NCBI RefSeq assembly: GCF_002105155.1
Contig: NW_019029007.1
Coordinates: 62,001-126,000 of the forward strand
Length of the DNA stretch: 64,000 bases
DNA from: Lobosporangium transversale
Lineage: Eukaryota; Mortierellomycota; Mortierellomycetes; Mortierellales; Mortierellaceae
Reading direction: 5' to 3'
In this document: positions 12,483 to 24,683 of the stretch, piece after piece
Layout of the letters: each line of letters begins with the position of its first letter
Position numbering within the stretch: position 1 is the stretch's first letter
Program-made: the position numbers and the translations under genes
Notes under the pieces: generated by a model
Database searches by the model: none
Seen by the model: the letters and a program-made list of their open reading frames with translations, nothing else
What the model was told of the DNA's origin: nothing

Positions 12483-13090
12483 TCGTTGAACAAATGACTG
12501 AGAGTTGCGAGAGAGGAAGAAAACAATTGCTTTTCCTGCGGATTTTTTTTTTTTTTTTTTTTTTTCCCCCAAGAATCGACAGTCTATATGCTTGAGAAAT
12601 CCTTGTGTCCTGTGAAGCAAGCAAAGGAAGAGAAAAGAGAAGTACAGAATGGAGGAGGAAAAGGAAAGAAGAGAAGAAAGAGAAAGAGAAGAAAAGGAGC
12701 TGGAGAAGTTGAAGAGAAAGAAAGATAAGGACTGAAACTTTGGATGCATTTTCGGCGATACATTTGTGTTTGGATAATGTGTGCTTATTGGATGGATTAT
12801 AAACAAACAAAGCAAATCACACCAATGCAACTTTGATTCCCAATGCTTAACAGCAACATGGCTCACTCAACATAGCCTACTCACATCTTTTCTGTATTGT
12901 CTACTTTATTTCGATCGTCTTCGATGCGACTGAAAAAACTTTAGTTTAATTTATTAAATACTTAATACTTGTGGATTGATTGCCTTGGCTGCTTGGCTGA
13001 GGAGGAATCTCGTTTACTTTCAGTCCTGCGCAACGGTTTATAAAAAAACCTTAATACATGCAGCCTTAAAAAATCTCCAGCCTGTCTAGA
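12483..13090. other. Intergenic region upstream of S41, downstream of RTC5
   Basis: A 25-nt T-run lies at about 12542-12566 and a purine-rich tract (GAAAG/GGAAGAG) at 12610-12735; on the minus strand the latter is a pyrimidine-rich leader of the S41 gene. A minus-strand open frame through this area (up to 12866) is low-complexity Phe/Ser and is not taken as coding. No other gene is seen. Confidence 0.6.
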
Positions 13091-15563
13091 TTATACCGCA
13101 CTTTGGCGTCGCGCATGGCGATGTCCGCGATCCGGATCAAGCACCCCTGCCATTTCCTAATTGTGTCAAAAATATTTAATGTAAACAATAGACATAAATG
13201 TATATGTTATTTCTTCCTTGTAAAGTATGGATGCATGTATTTCGTTGTACATGAAAATGTCAACACAAACTTACCAGTAAATCTCTATCAATGTCCTGTT
13301 CTCCATCCTTACTACGTAGATGGATTGTCGCGCGTCGATTAGCCTCACGCTGCTCAAAATCCCACTCTTTCTTCTGTCGCGCCTTCGCTTCAGGTCCACC
13401 CAATCCCCAAACTTCACATTCAATCACCTCGAAATCAATCTCAAATCCCAACTGTCGTTCTCCCCCTGCATTCATATACACATTACCCCCCGCAAAATCT
13501 TGTCGGTAGCTACCGTACTGAAAATTGTCATCATCCATAAACAACAAGCAACTGTTGGATTCTTGTCCTCCAAAGCCAATGCCAACGTTTTTGAGGAAAT
13601 GAATATAATCCCGTTTTTGTTGATTTGCTGCTGCTCCGCCTGAGCCCATTGCCTGCCTTGGACTCGTTCGAGCAGGTAATGACCGTGGTGGGCCTTTATT
13701 AGCTGCAGTCGTTGAGGAATTTGTTACTTTGGCCGGAAAAACTTCGAACCATGGTGATAACTCAAAAAGTGCAAATGAATCATTGCCCCATCCTGTTTTA
13801 GAAACCTTCCATGTCTCTGACACATAAGCGCCCAAGACTAGTCTTTCTTTCCGAACTATTGGTCTTGGGGCTACATTGATAGGAAGACCCTCTGATGATG
13901 ACGATGACTGTGTTTCAGTCAATTCTGCCAAGGCTGCGAGCTTTGCTTCACGTGTCGGTCAGAAGGCCATTTGGAGCTTTCAACACTCAATTGTGCATTA
14001 TATGAAGGCGCATGGTGCGATAATGCAGAGCCAAATGAGATGGATTTTCTTCTATTTGAAGTAGGAGCCGCGGTTTTTCGGCGTTCGACCAGCAATAAAA
14101 GCAAAGTTGGTGCCGGATATTTACAAACATGACTTTCAAATTGGCTCATGCTGAATCCATGCTGACTTCCTGCGTAAAGCAGAGTCATTGTGGGCGTTGT
14201 CTTACTGAGTGGGAGAAACCATGAGACCAGGGCAATAGTCTCTGGCGTCAGAATGGTTGAGGGCGCACTCATTTTAGGGATCGGAGAGACCCCGGGTAGA
14301 ATATACTTTCCTGCGGTGCTAGTGTTGGTGTTGGATCCTGTTGGTCGGAGGGTATTACCGATGAGAAAGAGATTGTAAAAGTAGGGTGAGAGTACTTGGA
14401 AGAGATTAGGAATGTTTCGCGAGACATATTTTGAAAACATGGCAAAATCAATGAGCTCTGAAGTCAAATCAAGAGGCGTGTTGATTCCTTTGGATGACGA
14501 GGCTTTGCTGTACTGAATAAGATGCTCTACCATTATTAGAGCTCGATGTCGATGAGATCCTATAGTTGTTGTGGTAATGGATACAGAATGTGATTCTGCA
14601 GCTGAATCATTTGTTGGGCTACCATTGTCATTGCTTTCAGTATAATGGAGCACTTGTTCGATAAGGCAGAATAAACCATCGAGGACTTCGACCAGATCTA
14701 ATGCCTCCACCTTGGGACCACTATCTACATCTTCTTCATCTTCTGGATCCCATTGCAGCGTCAGTTCTTTAAGCGAATCCTCTATTGTCTTTGAACGATG
14801 TAGTGAGCCTTCTCCTCCCAATGACGATAAGGTATCGGCGTCAGTATTGGTATTGTTCACGTTGTTGTCGCTCCCATGGGCCTGGGCGGAGTCTTGCTCT
14901 TTGGGGACTGTGGCAGCAAAAGACTCAAAGATAACTTTGAGGGGGTTGAGATCCACAAATGTGCCTTCGCTTACTTTCTGACAATACAATGCCAAAGGCT
15001 TGATGAAATCACGAGCTGTTAGAACCTTGGGTAGCCCTTGGCTCCGCAATGTTTCTGGGTGATCAGGATACACTGAAAGATTGTAAAATGAACGGAAAAG
15101 CAGCTGTGCTGCACGGCTGTTACCAGGAATATCAAGATATTCCTGTCCACGGGAAGAAATAAGATCAAGAGAAAGAAAGGAAAGACAATGTACCGAATTT
15201 TAAACATCCCATCGGATTATTTGCCCAATAAAAGTACGAGACCATTGGAGATACAATGATGATTACCACAAAGGTCGCTTCGGTGATCCCAGAGACAGGA
15301 CGGATGTCCTTCTTTGTTTGGGAAGCATTCGCTTCAACTGCAGCCTGTTGTCGGATGGCCTTGTCCTGTTTCTGCTGGAGTTGCTGAAGAACAGTACGCA
15401 GAGAAAGCATCTCAAGTTCCGTGAACTTTGAAGCCATGCTTTTATGCAGCTTCGTACTGCCCCAGGAAAGGTTCTTTTGGTCAGTCATGCTTTGCTGCCT
15501 GCCTGTTTCAGCTGCAGCAGCAATTTCATTTTCGTGGTCGAATAAGGACTGAACAGCACCCAT
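13091..15563 (-). CDS. RTC5: RTC5-type TLDc domain protein (one frame break)
   Basis: TLDc-domain protein of the restriction-of-telomere-capping 5 family; in yeast Rtc5 acts on V-ATPase assembly at the vacuole. Exon 1 (15563-15267) starts MGAVQSLFDHEN, where the Gly-2 MGxxxS context suits N-myristoylation, and has KFTELEMLSLRTVL. Intron 15266-15143 joins in phase (ATFV|EYLDIPGN). Exon 2 (15142-13275) holds YNLSVYPDHPETL and then the TLDc domain: VSETWK, SFALFELSPWFEVFP, VGIGFGGQESNSCLLF, DNFQYGSYRQDF and FEVIECEVWGLGG. Exon 3 (13156-13091) adds EMAGVLDP, typical of the family end, and a TAA stop. One break near 13949-13953, mended by a single G (CACGT[G]GAAGC), splits exon 2 just before the TLDc domain. 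The length after joining, about 740 residues, is near the family norm. Confidence 0.88.
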
Positions 15564-16449
15564 GTCTTGATGTATCGAATTCTGGAGATTTTTTTCTGTT
15601 GAAAAGAGCGGAAGAAGAAAGGGAAGGAGAGAAGGCAGAAGCAAGGAAGAAGAGTCAAGAGTGAAGAGGTAAAAAAAGTGGGATGAATGGAATCGAATGA
15701 ACCATGAATGAGAAGAGAGTAGGAGCAGAGATATACGCCTGTGTGTGAGAATGTATGCGAGAGAGTGCGAGAAAGAGAAAGAGAGAAAGAGCATAGCGCA
15801 AAGGCCATGGTTTTAATGATGATGCCATCATGGATAATTGTTATTTCCAATTAAGCAATGGTGAAAAAAAAAAAAAAAAAAAAATTGTCCGCGGGAAATG
15901 GCAAAAATGGCAGGTTTGTCAGCGAGGCCAACATGTGTTTCATTAAATGTATGGTTTATTCATTTGGAACGTGCCAATCTCTGTAGAACTACGCGCGTTC
16001 GCCTTGCCCTGTCTCCTTGACCCCTGCTAATTTTTTTCTTTAGCCATGCCAGACAAGACGATCGAAGGAATCAAAGGCGATGAAGTGGATCAGTTGGAAT
16101 GCAGATATATATTTCTGTATAATACCGAAGAATACGTATAAAAAAAAAAATAAAAAAAATAAAAAAAAAAAAAAAAAGGTTGATAGAACGCATGCATCAA
16201 TGTATGGTGCCCAAATGAAGATGAAAGAGAGCGCAGGGACATGTTTTCTGCCCTAGCCCAGCTCAGAAAGATAAAAAAAGAGAGGGGGAGGGGGAGAGGA
16301 TAGAGAGCCTTCTCTTTTCTTTCCCTGGATGCATTGCTCGTAGTTCATCAATCGCTCTTTTTATTTTCAGCCTTCTTTTCATCCTCTCTTTCTCTCTTTC
16401 TCTCTTTCTCTCTTTCTCTTTCTGTCCTTACACCGCCTTCTCACTCCCA

Positions 16450-16482
<33 letters not shown>

Positions 16483-16533
16483 CCCTCTTTCCTGACCTTA
16501 ATTTAACCTTCCAACGTATCTTTTCCCATCAGC
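15564..16533. other. Intergenic region between divergent RTC5 and kelch 3
   Basis: Contains A/T homopolymers at about 15863-15884, 16141-16177 and 16452-16482, GA-rich sequence at 15600-15790 (the RTC5 leader on the minus strand) and a CT-rich tract at 16300-16500 leading into kelch 3. No gene seen. Confidence 0.6.
16385..16423 (+). repeat. CTCTTTCT pyrimidine repeat upstream of kelch 3
   Basis: Near-perfect 8-bp ctctttct repeats form a pyrimidine tract about 110-150 nt before the ATG. Pyrimidine tracts of this sort often precede transcription starts in filamentous fungi; that role here is inferred. Confidence 0.7.
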
Positions 16534-17411
16534 ATGCTTCAAAAAGGCCTCGCAAACAACACGCTCCTTCTTCCTCTTGCTCATCCTCATTCACATCCAC
16601 ATCCTCATCCCCATCCTCATCTTCATCCTCATCCCCATCCGCTTCCAGATCATTCTCATTCAAAGCTCTCCGTTACTTCTCGTCACCCTCACAACATCCC
16701 TAGACTTGCTAGTCTCAGCAGTTCAGGCACAGTCCACTCCTTTAGCTGTCCAGGGCCCTGCCTTTGCCAGAACTGCCACACGCTTTTATATCCAGGGCGG
16801 TCGAAATGAAGAGCTCTCGTATGGTCAGTTCTTCTCTCTCGACCTTGCTGTCCCTTGGAACTCTTCTGCCCCTGCATGGACCCAGCTTAATGATGGGCCA
16901 AAGCAGTATGTTTTCCCCGCTGCCTTCTCTGCGGATCAAAAGACCATGATTACCTTTCACTCTGGTAGTGCTGGTTTTGCTTTCCGTTACTCTCTCATCA
17001 CAACTCATTGGACGCCTTCCAATTTACGTATCGGTAACACCGATCGTCAAGGCGTTGGAGCTGTGACAGATCCCAACACCGGTCTTGTTTACTTGGCTGG
17101 CGGCTACACAGACAACACTCGCGACATCATGAGCGTTTATGACTTTTCGACAGATTCGTTCACGTCAATTCCGATGAATACAACAATCTTTCAGAGCAGA
17201 GCTTACTACGCCAACGTGTGGTGTTCTCGACGGAAGAGTATCCTGTACTTTGGTGGTTACAACGCCACACTCAGGCCTGTCACTACTGATAATGTTGTCA
17301 CAGAGTTTGTCCCAAACGAAAACAGTTGGTATACCATGGTAAGTGTGAGCATGCTGTCATAGCTCAATATGCGACACTTGTGCTAGTCAAGGAGTCTTGT
17401 TGCTCCTTTGG

Positions 17412-17455
<44 letters not shown>

Positions 17456-18620
17456 ATGCTAACATCATCCCTGCTTACCCCCTTACTAATTTGTAGCATA
17501 CAACAGGAGTTGCTCCACCCTGGCGAGCAGATCATTGCATGGCGTCCAGTAAGCTTAAACAGTAGAATAATATGTGCAACCTTATTTCTTTTGTGCCGTG
17601 CCGTTTCACGTTTTTCGTGTCTAAAGTCTGTCTTGAATCATGTTTATAGATGACGATGGCACATTGGTTATCGTATGTGGTGGAAGACCTGTCGCTGGGC
17701 CATTCACAGGCGATTTGTATATTCTGGATACAATCAGAGGAAATGGACTCAAAGGCGCTTCTGGACCTCCAAGGGCCTATACAGCGTGTACTATTGCAGG
17801 TGATCAGTTCCTGATTTGGGGAGGACAGACGTCCGATGATGCCGCAGGCCCTGTTGACGTCTCCATTTACCAACATCGGCACTAACAGCTGGGGTACAAC
17901 GTATACTCCCCCGGAAGCTTATGTTGCAGAAAGAGAAAAGAAACAACTTCGTCGGCTCCAGCGCCTACAGGAACCAATGGACTCAAAGGACCGGAGAATG
18001 AGTCATCATCCAGTAATGCAGGAGCTATCGCAGGAGGGGTCGTCGCTGCGGTCGCTGTCATCTGCGGAATTATTCTTTTCTTCGTTTTTCGCAAAAAGCA
18101 ACATCGTGCCACTCCTGTCAAAACTACTGAGATCCTGAGGAAAACCCATCATGCAAGCGGCCCTTGCAACCAGAAGGCAAAGATGATGACGAATTACAAA
18201 AAATGCGGACACAGATTCAGAATCAACAGGAGCAACTTGACTTGCAGCGAAGATTACTTCAATTGCAACAGCAACAACAACAACTTCAGTTGCAACAGCA
18301 ACAACAACAACTACCACAACACCATTACAGGATGTGCCTTATAGCTATCAAGGTTATCAACCTCTATTATTTACTCTGCTGCGGGCGTATCCAATCCGAT
18401 CATTGTCTCCGCCGTTTCTCCAATGTCGGGTATGCATGTTTCTCCAGAATCCATCAAAGCAGTACCTGTCAGTGGTGGATATACCCTACAGGATAGTAGG
18501 AGGCAATAGCCTGTATTCGGAAGTCATGCCATGACCCCTGTGGCATTTGCTCCCCCTCCACCATCGGGTTCTTCAGGAACAACGGTGCGCAGCAGCCCAA
18601 GCGAATACTCCCAAGCATGA
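16534..18620 (+). CDS. Kelch-repeat type I membrane protein 3 (frame-broken)
   Basis: Third kelch paralogue. Exon 1 is 16534-17338, exon 2 is 17497-17548 and exon 3 is 17650-18620; both introns sit where those of kelch 1 do (WYTM|HTTG; A|AT before DDG). The ectodomain has RFYIQGGRNEE, LVYLAGGYTDN, SILYFGGYN, LVIVCGGRP and FLIWGGQ. The membrane helix is IAGGVVAAVAVICGIILFFVF, and the cytoplasmic tail has a polyglutamine stretch (about 18220-18310). The ATG frame gives His/Pro repeats; the hydrophobic signal core lies one frame over and is reached by removing one A from the A5 run at 16541-16545. A compensating pair of shifts near 17735-17755 turns an expected RKWTQ into unrelated residues. Other breaks lie near 17875, 18150 and 18390, and an in-frame TAG near 18500. 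The family is clear. Confidence 0.8.
16580..16640 (+). repeat. CATCCT/CACATC hexamer repeat in the signal-peptide coding region
   Basis: Imperfect hexamers (catcct, cacatc, catccc, catctt) make up the sequence coding the N-terminus of kelch 3. In one frame they read His-Pro repeats; in another they read Ile/Leu/Pro-rich hydrophobic residues suited to a signal peptide. Confidence 0.85.
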
Positions 18621-19403
18621 GAGCAACTATTGGGAGGAACGCGCACCTGGCAACCCACATGCTATCATCGAATCATAACCTTTTACCCATTTTCTATCCT
18701 TCTCTCCCAATCTACGAATATGTGTATACCATATCATAATTAATAATTATTGGCAAAAAAAAAAAAAAAAAAAAAAATCATAATCATGCATCTTGCATCT
18801 TGCAGAACGCCTTTCTTTGTTTACATTCTTCCAAACAAAATAAACAACTAAAAAAATAAGCCCCGATCGACTTTTTTCCTTGGGAAGAAAAGAGAATCGA
18901 TCTTGAATCGATTGAGCTATTTTCATACAACCTGACATTGGCAGGGACAAAAGTTTCTCGATTGTATTCAACCTCCATGTGTTGTGCTATGTTGCTCCAA
19001 ACAAAAAACATGGGTGTAAATTAATACATCTAAATCATCCAAATACAGTATAATATTATATATATATAAATATCTACATTTGTCTGTTCATTTTTTCTCG
19101 ATAAGAATTGTTGAACTCAATTGAAGAAGAAAAAAAAAAAAAACCTGATTTGATCTGCCTTTAACCTTGACCTTAACCTTGGCCTTGACTTTGAGCCCAG
19201 AACAAGTTTCTTCTTGCTCTCTTTTTATTTACTACATTTCTCATCTGTTCCTTCTCTCTCCTCTTCTTCCATTTCAAGTTGGACATTGCTGATTCAATTC
19301 TACACTAATTGCCGCACTTCTTGTTGTTGCCACCCGTAAAACCGCTGTTCATATTTCAAAACTTTTTTTATTTTTTATTTTTTTCATATTTGCTCACATT
19401 CGC
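18621..19403. other. Intergenic region between kelch 3 and the LtrA-like gene
   Basis: Has an A-run at about 18755-18777 shortly after kelch 3, AT-rich sequence at 19020-19080 and a CT-rich leader (19200-19280) before the ATG at 19404. No gene seen. Confidence 0.6.
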
Positions 19404-20954
19404 ATGGCACACGACCAGCGCTCAAGAGGTACCAGCGTCCGATCCTACAGCTCCAGCAACAGAAGTGGAAGTGGGAGTAGCATTGGTATTGCAGGCACAA
19501 GTGCTTCGCCCACTTCTCCTGACAGTCATCATCATAACAATAGCGCCGATCATCGAGTAATGCAGCTAATGATTCTGATACTCCATCAACACCACCGAAA
19601 ATAAACAACGCCAGCAATGATATCAGGGCAAACCAACAGCGACCTTCCAGGATCACTATCCTTCACTAATGCCCAATATGCTAGGGTCTGTATTTCTAAC
19701 CACCACCAACCAATTGACGCATTCCCCTACCTCTATTCAACCTCTCCCCAGCCTCAGACGCCTTCATCTCAGCCTAATCAGCTGACTACCACATCCATTC
19801 AGCACCCACGTCGCCCTCTTCGATCGAACACCAAAGTACCAAATGAGCTCTTGTTAACAGACCACTTGCCAGCCATTCTTTTGCTGAAGGCATGAGTGGA
19901 AGCCTTCAGTCCCTGCGCAGAAAGGCTTTTGAGCGAAAGCATTCTACTCGAGAACAACGTAAGATTGCAATCTTTATTTTATTCTATTTTATTTTATTTA
20001 TTTTATTTTTTTCAGACGTTAAAGATTTCATCCTTACATCTTTTTTAACTACAAAAAAAAAAAAAAAAAAAAATAGTAATGGACAAGGAGTTGGGTCTGA
20101 TTCAGCCGTTGGAATAACACAGCCGTAGCCAAGCCGATCATGCTAATTCTCGGCCTAGCATAGCCCAGTTTCGGGTGCGAGATCAGCCTTCAAAGATGAT
20201 CATTCCACCACCTTACGGACAGGAAGAAGTCCAAGCGGCAGCCAAGGCCTTAGCAGCAGGCATTCCTGATGGAATTCCACATTCTGACATAAAAGATATT
20301 CCTGTAGCTCTTGAGCCCCACAGCGTAAGGTTTTTTTTTTTTTTTTTTTTTTCTTCTAGTTTGCATGACACTAGTTAGACTTGAGAGTTTCTGCTTATTC
20401 ATCCTTATCTGTGTATTTCTTTTTCTTTTTTTTTTTTTCTTTTTCTTTTTTTTTTTTTTTTATTAATAATATATATCAAACGAAGTGCTTCCGACTTGGA
20501 GTCTGCTTCTTCAGATGAGGATCCTGAAGTACGCGTTCACCTTGGTAATAATATGATGATATATTGATCCAAGTCCAAATCCTGTCCAGGGGGAAGGGTC
20601 CAGGACAAAAAAAAAAGGTTGTTTAAATTAATTAACTTTATTTATCGATTAATTTCAAACTAGAAATTCATGTTCAGGAAGATGCAAAGAGTGAACCGAT
20701 TTGTCCATTGAACGAAAAGAATCTCGCGACATTGACAGAAGAACTTGGACTTTCGCCAAAAGAGCGTCTGGATGTGGAGGCGATTCAAACTAAAGAGGAA
20801 CTGGCCACCTATCTTGAAAAGATTCCTCGCGATTATGATGTCCGACTTGTTGCTTCAACAAAGGAACCTGAATGTAACTTTATATTATTATTGCCCAAGA
20901 TATAAATTTATACTATTTTGTTTATCATCAACAGTTCTTTTAACAATTTTGACC

Positions 20955-20992
<38 letters not shown>

Positions 20993-21145
20993 CTCTTTTA
21001 GCACCGGGGGTGACATTTGTCAGGATGATCAAGTTTTAAATGGAGACTCATTCGCTGTTATTAAAGAGAGTCCATATCTTCATCAATTAGAGAGAGAAAA
21101 ACTCGGCGCAAAAAGCAAAAGTATAGGTAAGGAAGTGATCAAAGG

Positions 21146-21176
<31 letters not shown>

Positions 21177-21899
21177 AATCATCGTTAACTGATGAGTATT
21201 TGACTCGTGAATGACCATATTCTTTTATCTTCCACTCTTATCCTTCCAAAGACGACCTACAACAGATTTATCGTTGATGCCTATTGAGGATCCAAAGGCT
21301 AGTTGGCTAGGTAAACAAAAAAAAAAAAAAAAAAAAAAAGCTAAATATTAGGCTTTTATTAAGTTAACTTATTAATTTATTTTATTCTAGAGTTGTTTTA
21401 TGATCTTCTTTTTGTCGCCAATTTAACCGATTTTACACACAGCCATCCTATCACTGGGAGCGGAGCACTTGGTCATTACATTGGCTGGTTCGTTATCATG
21501 TGGTGGGCGGTATGTCTTTTAATCCGAACAAATACTTGCTTATATTCCTGAGTAGTAATGTTGCTCTGCTATTGCTTTATAATATATATATGCGTTACAA
21601 ACTCTTTATTTCTTTAACGTACAGTGGGCAGGTCAAACGTTTTGGGCCGCTCGATTTGACATGGATGATCTGTTTACAAAAGTTACAATGCTGATTGAAT
21701 TTTGTGCGCTTATTTCCTTTGGAGCGTTTTCGGTCGATCATCTGGACCGTACCTCGACCGGATTTATTGGAAGTTACATTGTTTTAAAGGGCGTCTTGGC
21801 TATTGAATACGGCAATGGTAAAAGAATTGTCTTTTCATCCTAGTCATTCAATTAACACCTTTTTTTTTCTTCTTTTTTTCCTTTATTACTGACAATGGG

Positions 21900-21941
<42 letters not shown>

Positions 21942-22605
21942 ACTTGTTTATTACTACATCTCGTTACCGTAGTCCTTTACTGGGCTCGAAAAGAATCGGT
22001 CCAAGAAATCATTAACACCGCTATGGTTACAGATCGGAAGCAATGTTTTGGCAATGTTGATCTGGGGACTCTCAATGCTCGTACACAGTATGGCCTGGCG
22101 CTACGTGATGTGGTATTTTACGATTGTTGTGGAAATTATAGTTTTAGTGGCGTTTGGACGACGCACATCTGTCACCTTTGCTGGAAGCCATCTACCAGAG
22201 CGATTTGCATTGTTTACTATCATTGTCTTGGGAGAGGTAATACAGCAATAATCACAAAAAAAAAAAAAAAAAAAAAAAAAAGCTTTCAGGCGTGCTGATT
22301 TATGGCTACGATGTTTTTTTTTTTTTCTTCTTCCAACCAATATAGAATATCATTGATTATAGGCTTGGGCGCTGGCACGAGCTCTTGGACAAGGGGAACA
22401 AGCCCGTTCTTGTAATGTGTGAAACAATTTTATATCTCTTACCTCTTAGGCCCCTAATTAGAAGAATTAGAAAAAATTACCTAACTCACCCACACACTAT
22501 TTTGAATCCTCTTCCGGATCCTTCTAGGATTTTATTCTTGTTAACCACAGTGATCCTGTATGCATTATGGTGGATCTATTTTGACGACTTTTCAGAAGAT
22601 GTAAG

Positions 22606-22640
<35 letters not shown>

Positions 22641-24088
22641 ACAATAGAAAGGGAAAAAAAAAAAAAAAAAAAAAAAAAAAAAGCCGCGTGTTGTTTAATC
22701 AAGTTCATTTTCAACAAAATCAATCTAGGTATTTCACAAGACAACGACACTCTCTCAACTCTGGGCATATCTCCATTTGCCATTTCATGTTTGTATTGTG
22801 TTGGTGGAACAGGCGCATTGGATTTGATCCGCCTTTATAAACTAGAGAACCATATCACAGAGATGACCATAGGCTCTTCTCATTTGACCTCGAATGCTGC
22901 TGCTGCTCGATTCATACCGAACGTAGCCTTGTCACTCATGGATCTATCAGAAAACTATTTTTGCATTGGGATTTGAAATCCCAATTGAGCGGCGATCTGC
23001 TGCAGGAGCCTCTGGTCCGGGATCTCTCCTCGAGCGTGCTACAGACTACGATTTGACCAGATACTTCCTTGTTGTCTGCGGCCTCGTTTCTTATGCAACT
23101 CATTACTCAAATGGATCAACCTACGGACGTATGACAAATTTCAACGGATCGTCTATCTCTCACGTTTCCTAATCGCTATCTGCATTCTCTGTTTACAGGC
23201 TTACCGCTGGAAAAGATGACTCCATTCGTCCTCTTGGGGGTCATGGCGTTTTTTCTGTGTTGTACAAGTGGGCGTTGATCTAGCAGTGATCTATTTTGGT
23301 GCCTATGGGTTCGTGAGATGATTTAGAGGCTTGGGCCAGAAGTGCACGCTCCAGTATCGACCTTGGTAGTTTCTTACCTTCACCCCTTGGAGGGCGTTCC
23401 CGCGCCAATTCGAGAGCTGGCTCCGTCGTGAACTTGAACGGCCTATACCGAGTGGTGGCAAAGGTATCGGTATGAATAACAGCGTCACTAGTCTGATTAA
23501 CCCTACAGGCTCCCCGCTCACTACTACAGCATCTTATTTTCCTCAGCAACAACAACAGCAACAGCAATTACAAAAACCGCAAGAACATCAGCTGCAGCAC
23601 CAGCTTTCATTGCAGCAGCAGACTTCTTCCTTGAGCCAACAGCAACAACAGGCGCTTTACAATATGCATGTGAATGCCAACAGTTTGGCGCTTCTGGTCC
23701 CTATGGTAACCTTGTCCAGGCTCTGGCCGAGATCAAGAGACGTGAGCACTGGGCCCATCCTTCTGGCGATGGCTCTACACCCATTCGGCAAGTATCACTT
23801 AGGGCTACAGAGCGTGGAATCCATTCGGTACCTCGCAATGGTAGTTCCACAGATGGTCCTCATGGCAGTAAGATGCATATCCAGCGCAACTCTCTTTCTC
23901 TGAATCGTCCAGGAATAGTAGGATCCATTTCTTCTCTCTCTTCGTCTCCACGCTCTCCGAGTGCCGGTGCCGGTGCCGGTGCCGGTGCTTTAAAGTTAGC
24001 TACTATGTTTGATCAGCCACTGTTGCCTCCACAGCAGCAAGGAAAGCAATCACCATCACTATCCTCTACACATGTGCAACTAAAATAA
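19404..24088 (+). CDS. LtrA-family (low temperature requirement A-like) multipass membrane protein
   Basis: Fungal relative of the LtrA family: integral membrane proteins of unclear biochemical role. The start MAHDQRSRGTSV leads a long Ser-rich cytosolic N-terminus (to about 21280) in several exons, including one ending ALEPHS at a GTAAGG donor (20325) and another holding LATLTEELGLSPKERLD. The LtrA domain begins at WLELFYDLLFVANLTDFTH (split by an intron). Membrane segments follow, including IGWFVIMWWA, TMLIEFCALISFGAFSVD, SNVLAMLIWGLSMLVHSM and FTIVVEIIVLVAFG. The family signature SHLPERFALFTIIVLGE lies at about 22185-22236; then come TVILYALWWIYFDD and LHLPFHVCIVLVGTGALD. The C-terminus is Gln-rich and then Ala-Gly repeats (23961-23988). 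Breaks lie near 19557, 22030 and 22350 and at several places after 22970. Most introns hold a long T or A run. Family firm, exon borders approximate. Confidence 0.82.
20955..20992 (+). repeat. Abutting T14/A24 runs in an LtrA-gene intron
   Basis: Fourteen T directly followed by about 24 A, inside an intron. Run lengths may be unreliable in the assembly. Confidence 0.8.
22610..22682 (+). repeat. T27 and A29 runs 17 nt apart in an LtrA-gene intron
   Basis: A 27-nt T-run and a 29-nt A-run face each other across 17 nt, so the intron could fold into a long U-A hairpin in RNA. Confidence 0.8.
23961..23988 (+). repeat. GTGCCG hexamer repeat coding Ala-Gly
   Basis: Four full copies plus a partial one of gtgccg inside the 3' coding part of the LtrA-like gene, read as an alternating Gly-Ala tract. 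Confidence 0.9.
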
Positions 24089-24683
24089 GTGCATATACCG
24101 CGCATTTTAGCGCCTCCTTTTCTTTTCTTTTTTTTTTTTTAGACTAATAAGACTTTGCATCATGTATTTGACGTTTCACGTCTCTGTATTAACCCCCAGT
24201 GATATTTACTTGACACTCTAATAACATTTTTTCTTTGACTACGCAGTATGATGAAATTACAAAAAAAAAAAGTTTTTTTTTTTATTATTATTACTATTAT
24301 TTTTACTTTTACTACAAGGAGCAAAGGATGATGACGTGTTAAAGTGGATTTGAGGGAACGAAGACAAAGGGTGAAGGATAGGTTGTGTGAAATAGTAAAT
24401 AAAAGTACAACATGCCAAAAAATAAAATAAAATGCCACATGGATCATAATGGAAAATAGGACCTACAAATTGGGAGAATAAGAAGTGTAGAGTTGAATCT
24501 CTGAAAGACCAGCTCCCACCAGATACAAAGGTAGAGATAATAGATAATAAATAAAAATACACACATACAAGGTTTAGAAGATACACATGAAAAAAAAAAT
24601 AAAATAAAATAAAAAAAAAAAAAAAAAAAAAAGAGTGAAAGAAGGGCAAGCGAACGAGTTAAAAAGTCACGCTTGTTTGTCAT
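24089..24683. other. Convergent intergenic region with A/T runs
   Basis: Lies between the stops of the LtrA-like gene (+) and the multipass gene (-). Contains short T/A runs (24128-24140, 24260-24285) and an A-run near 24610-24632. AATAAA-like motifs on the minus strand are not obvious. No gene seen. Confidence 0.6.

Noticed and set aside
12483-12866. Minus-strand open frame extending the S41 gene upstream
   Set aside because: Ser/Phe/Leu low complexity from a pyrimidine tract followed by a Lys run from a homopolymer; the ATG at 12482 precedes a clean hydrophobic start.
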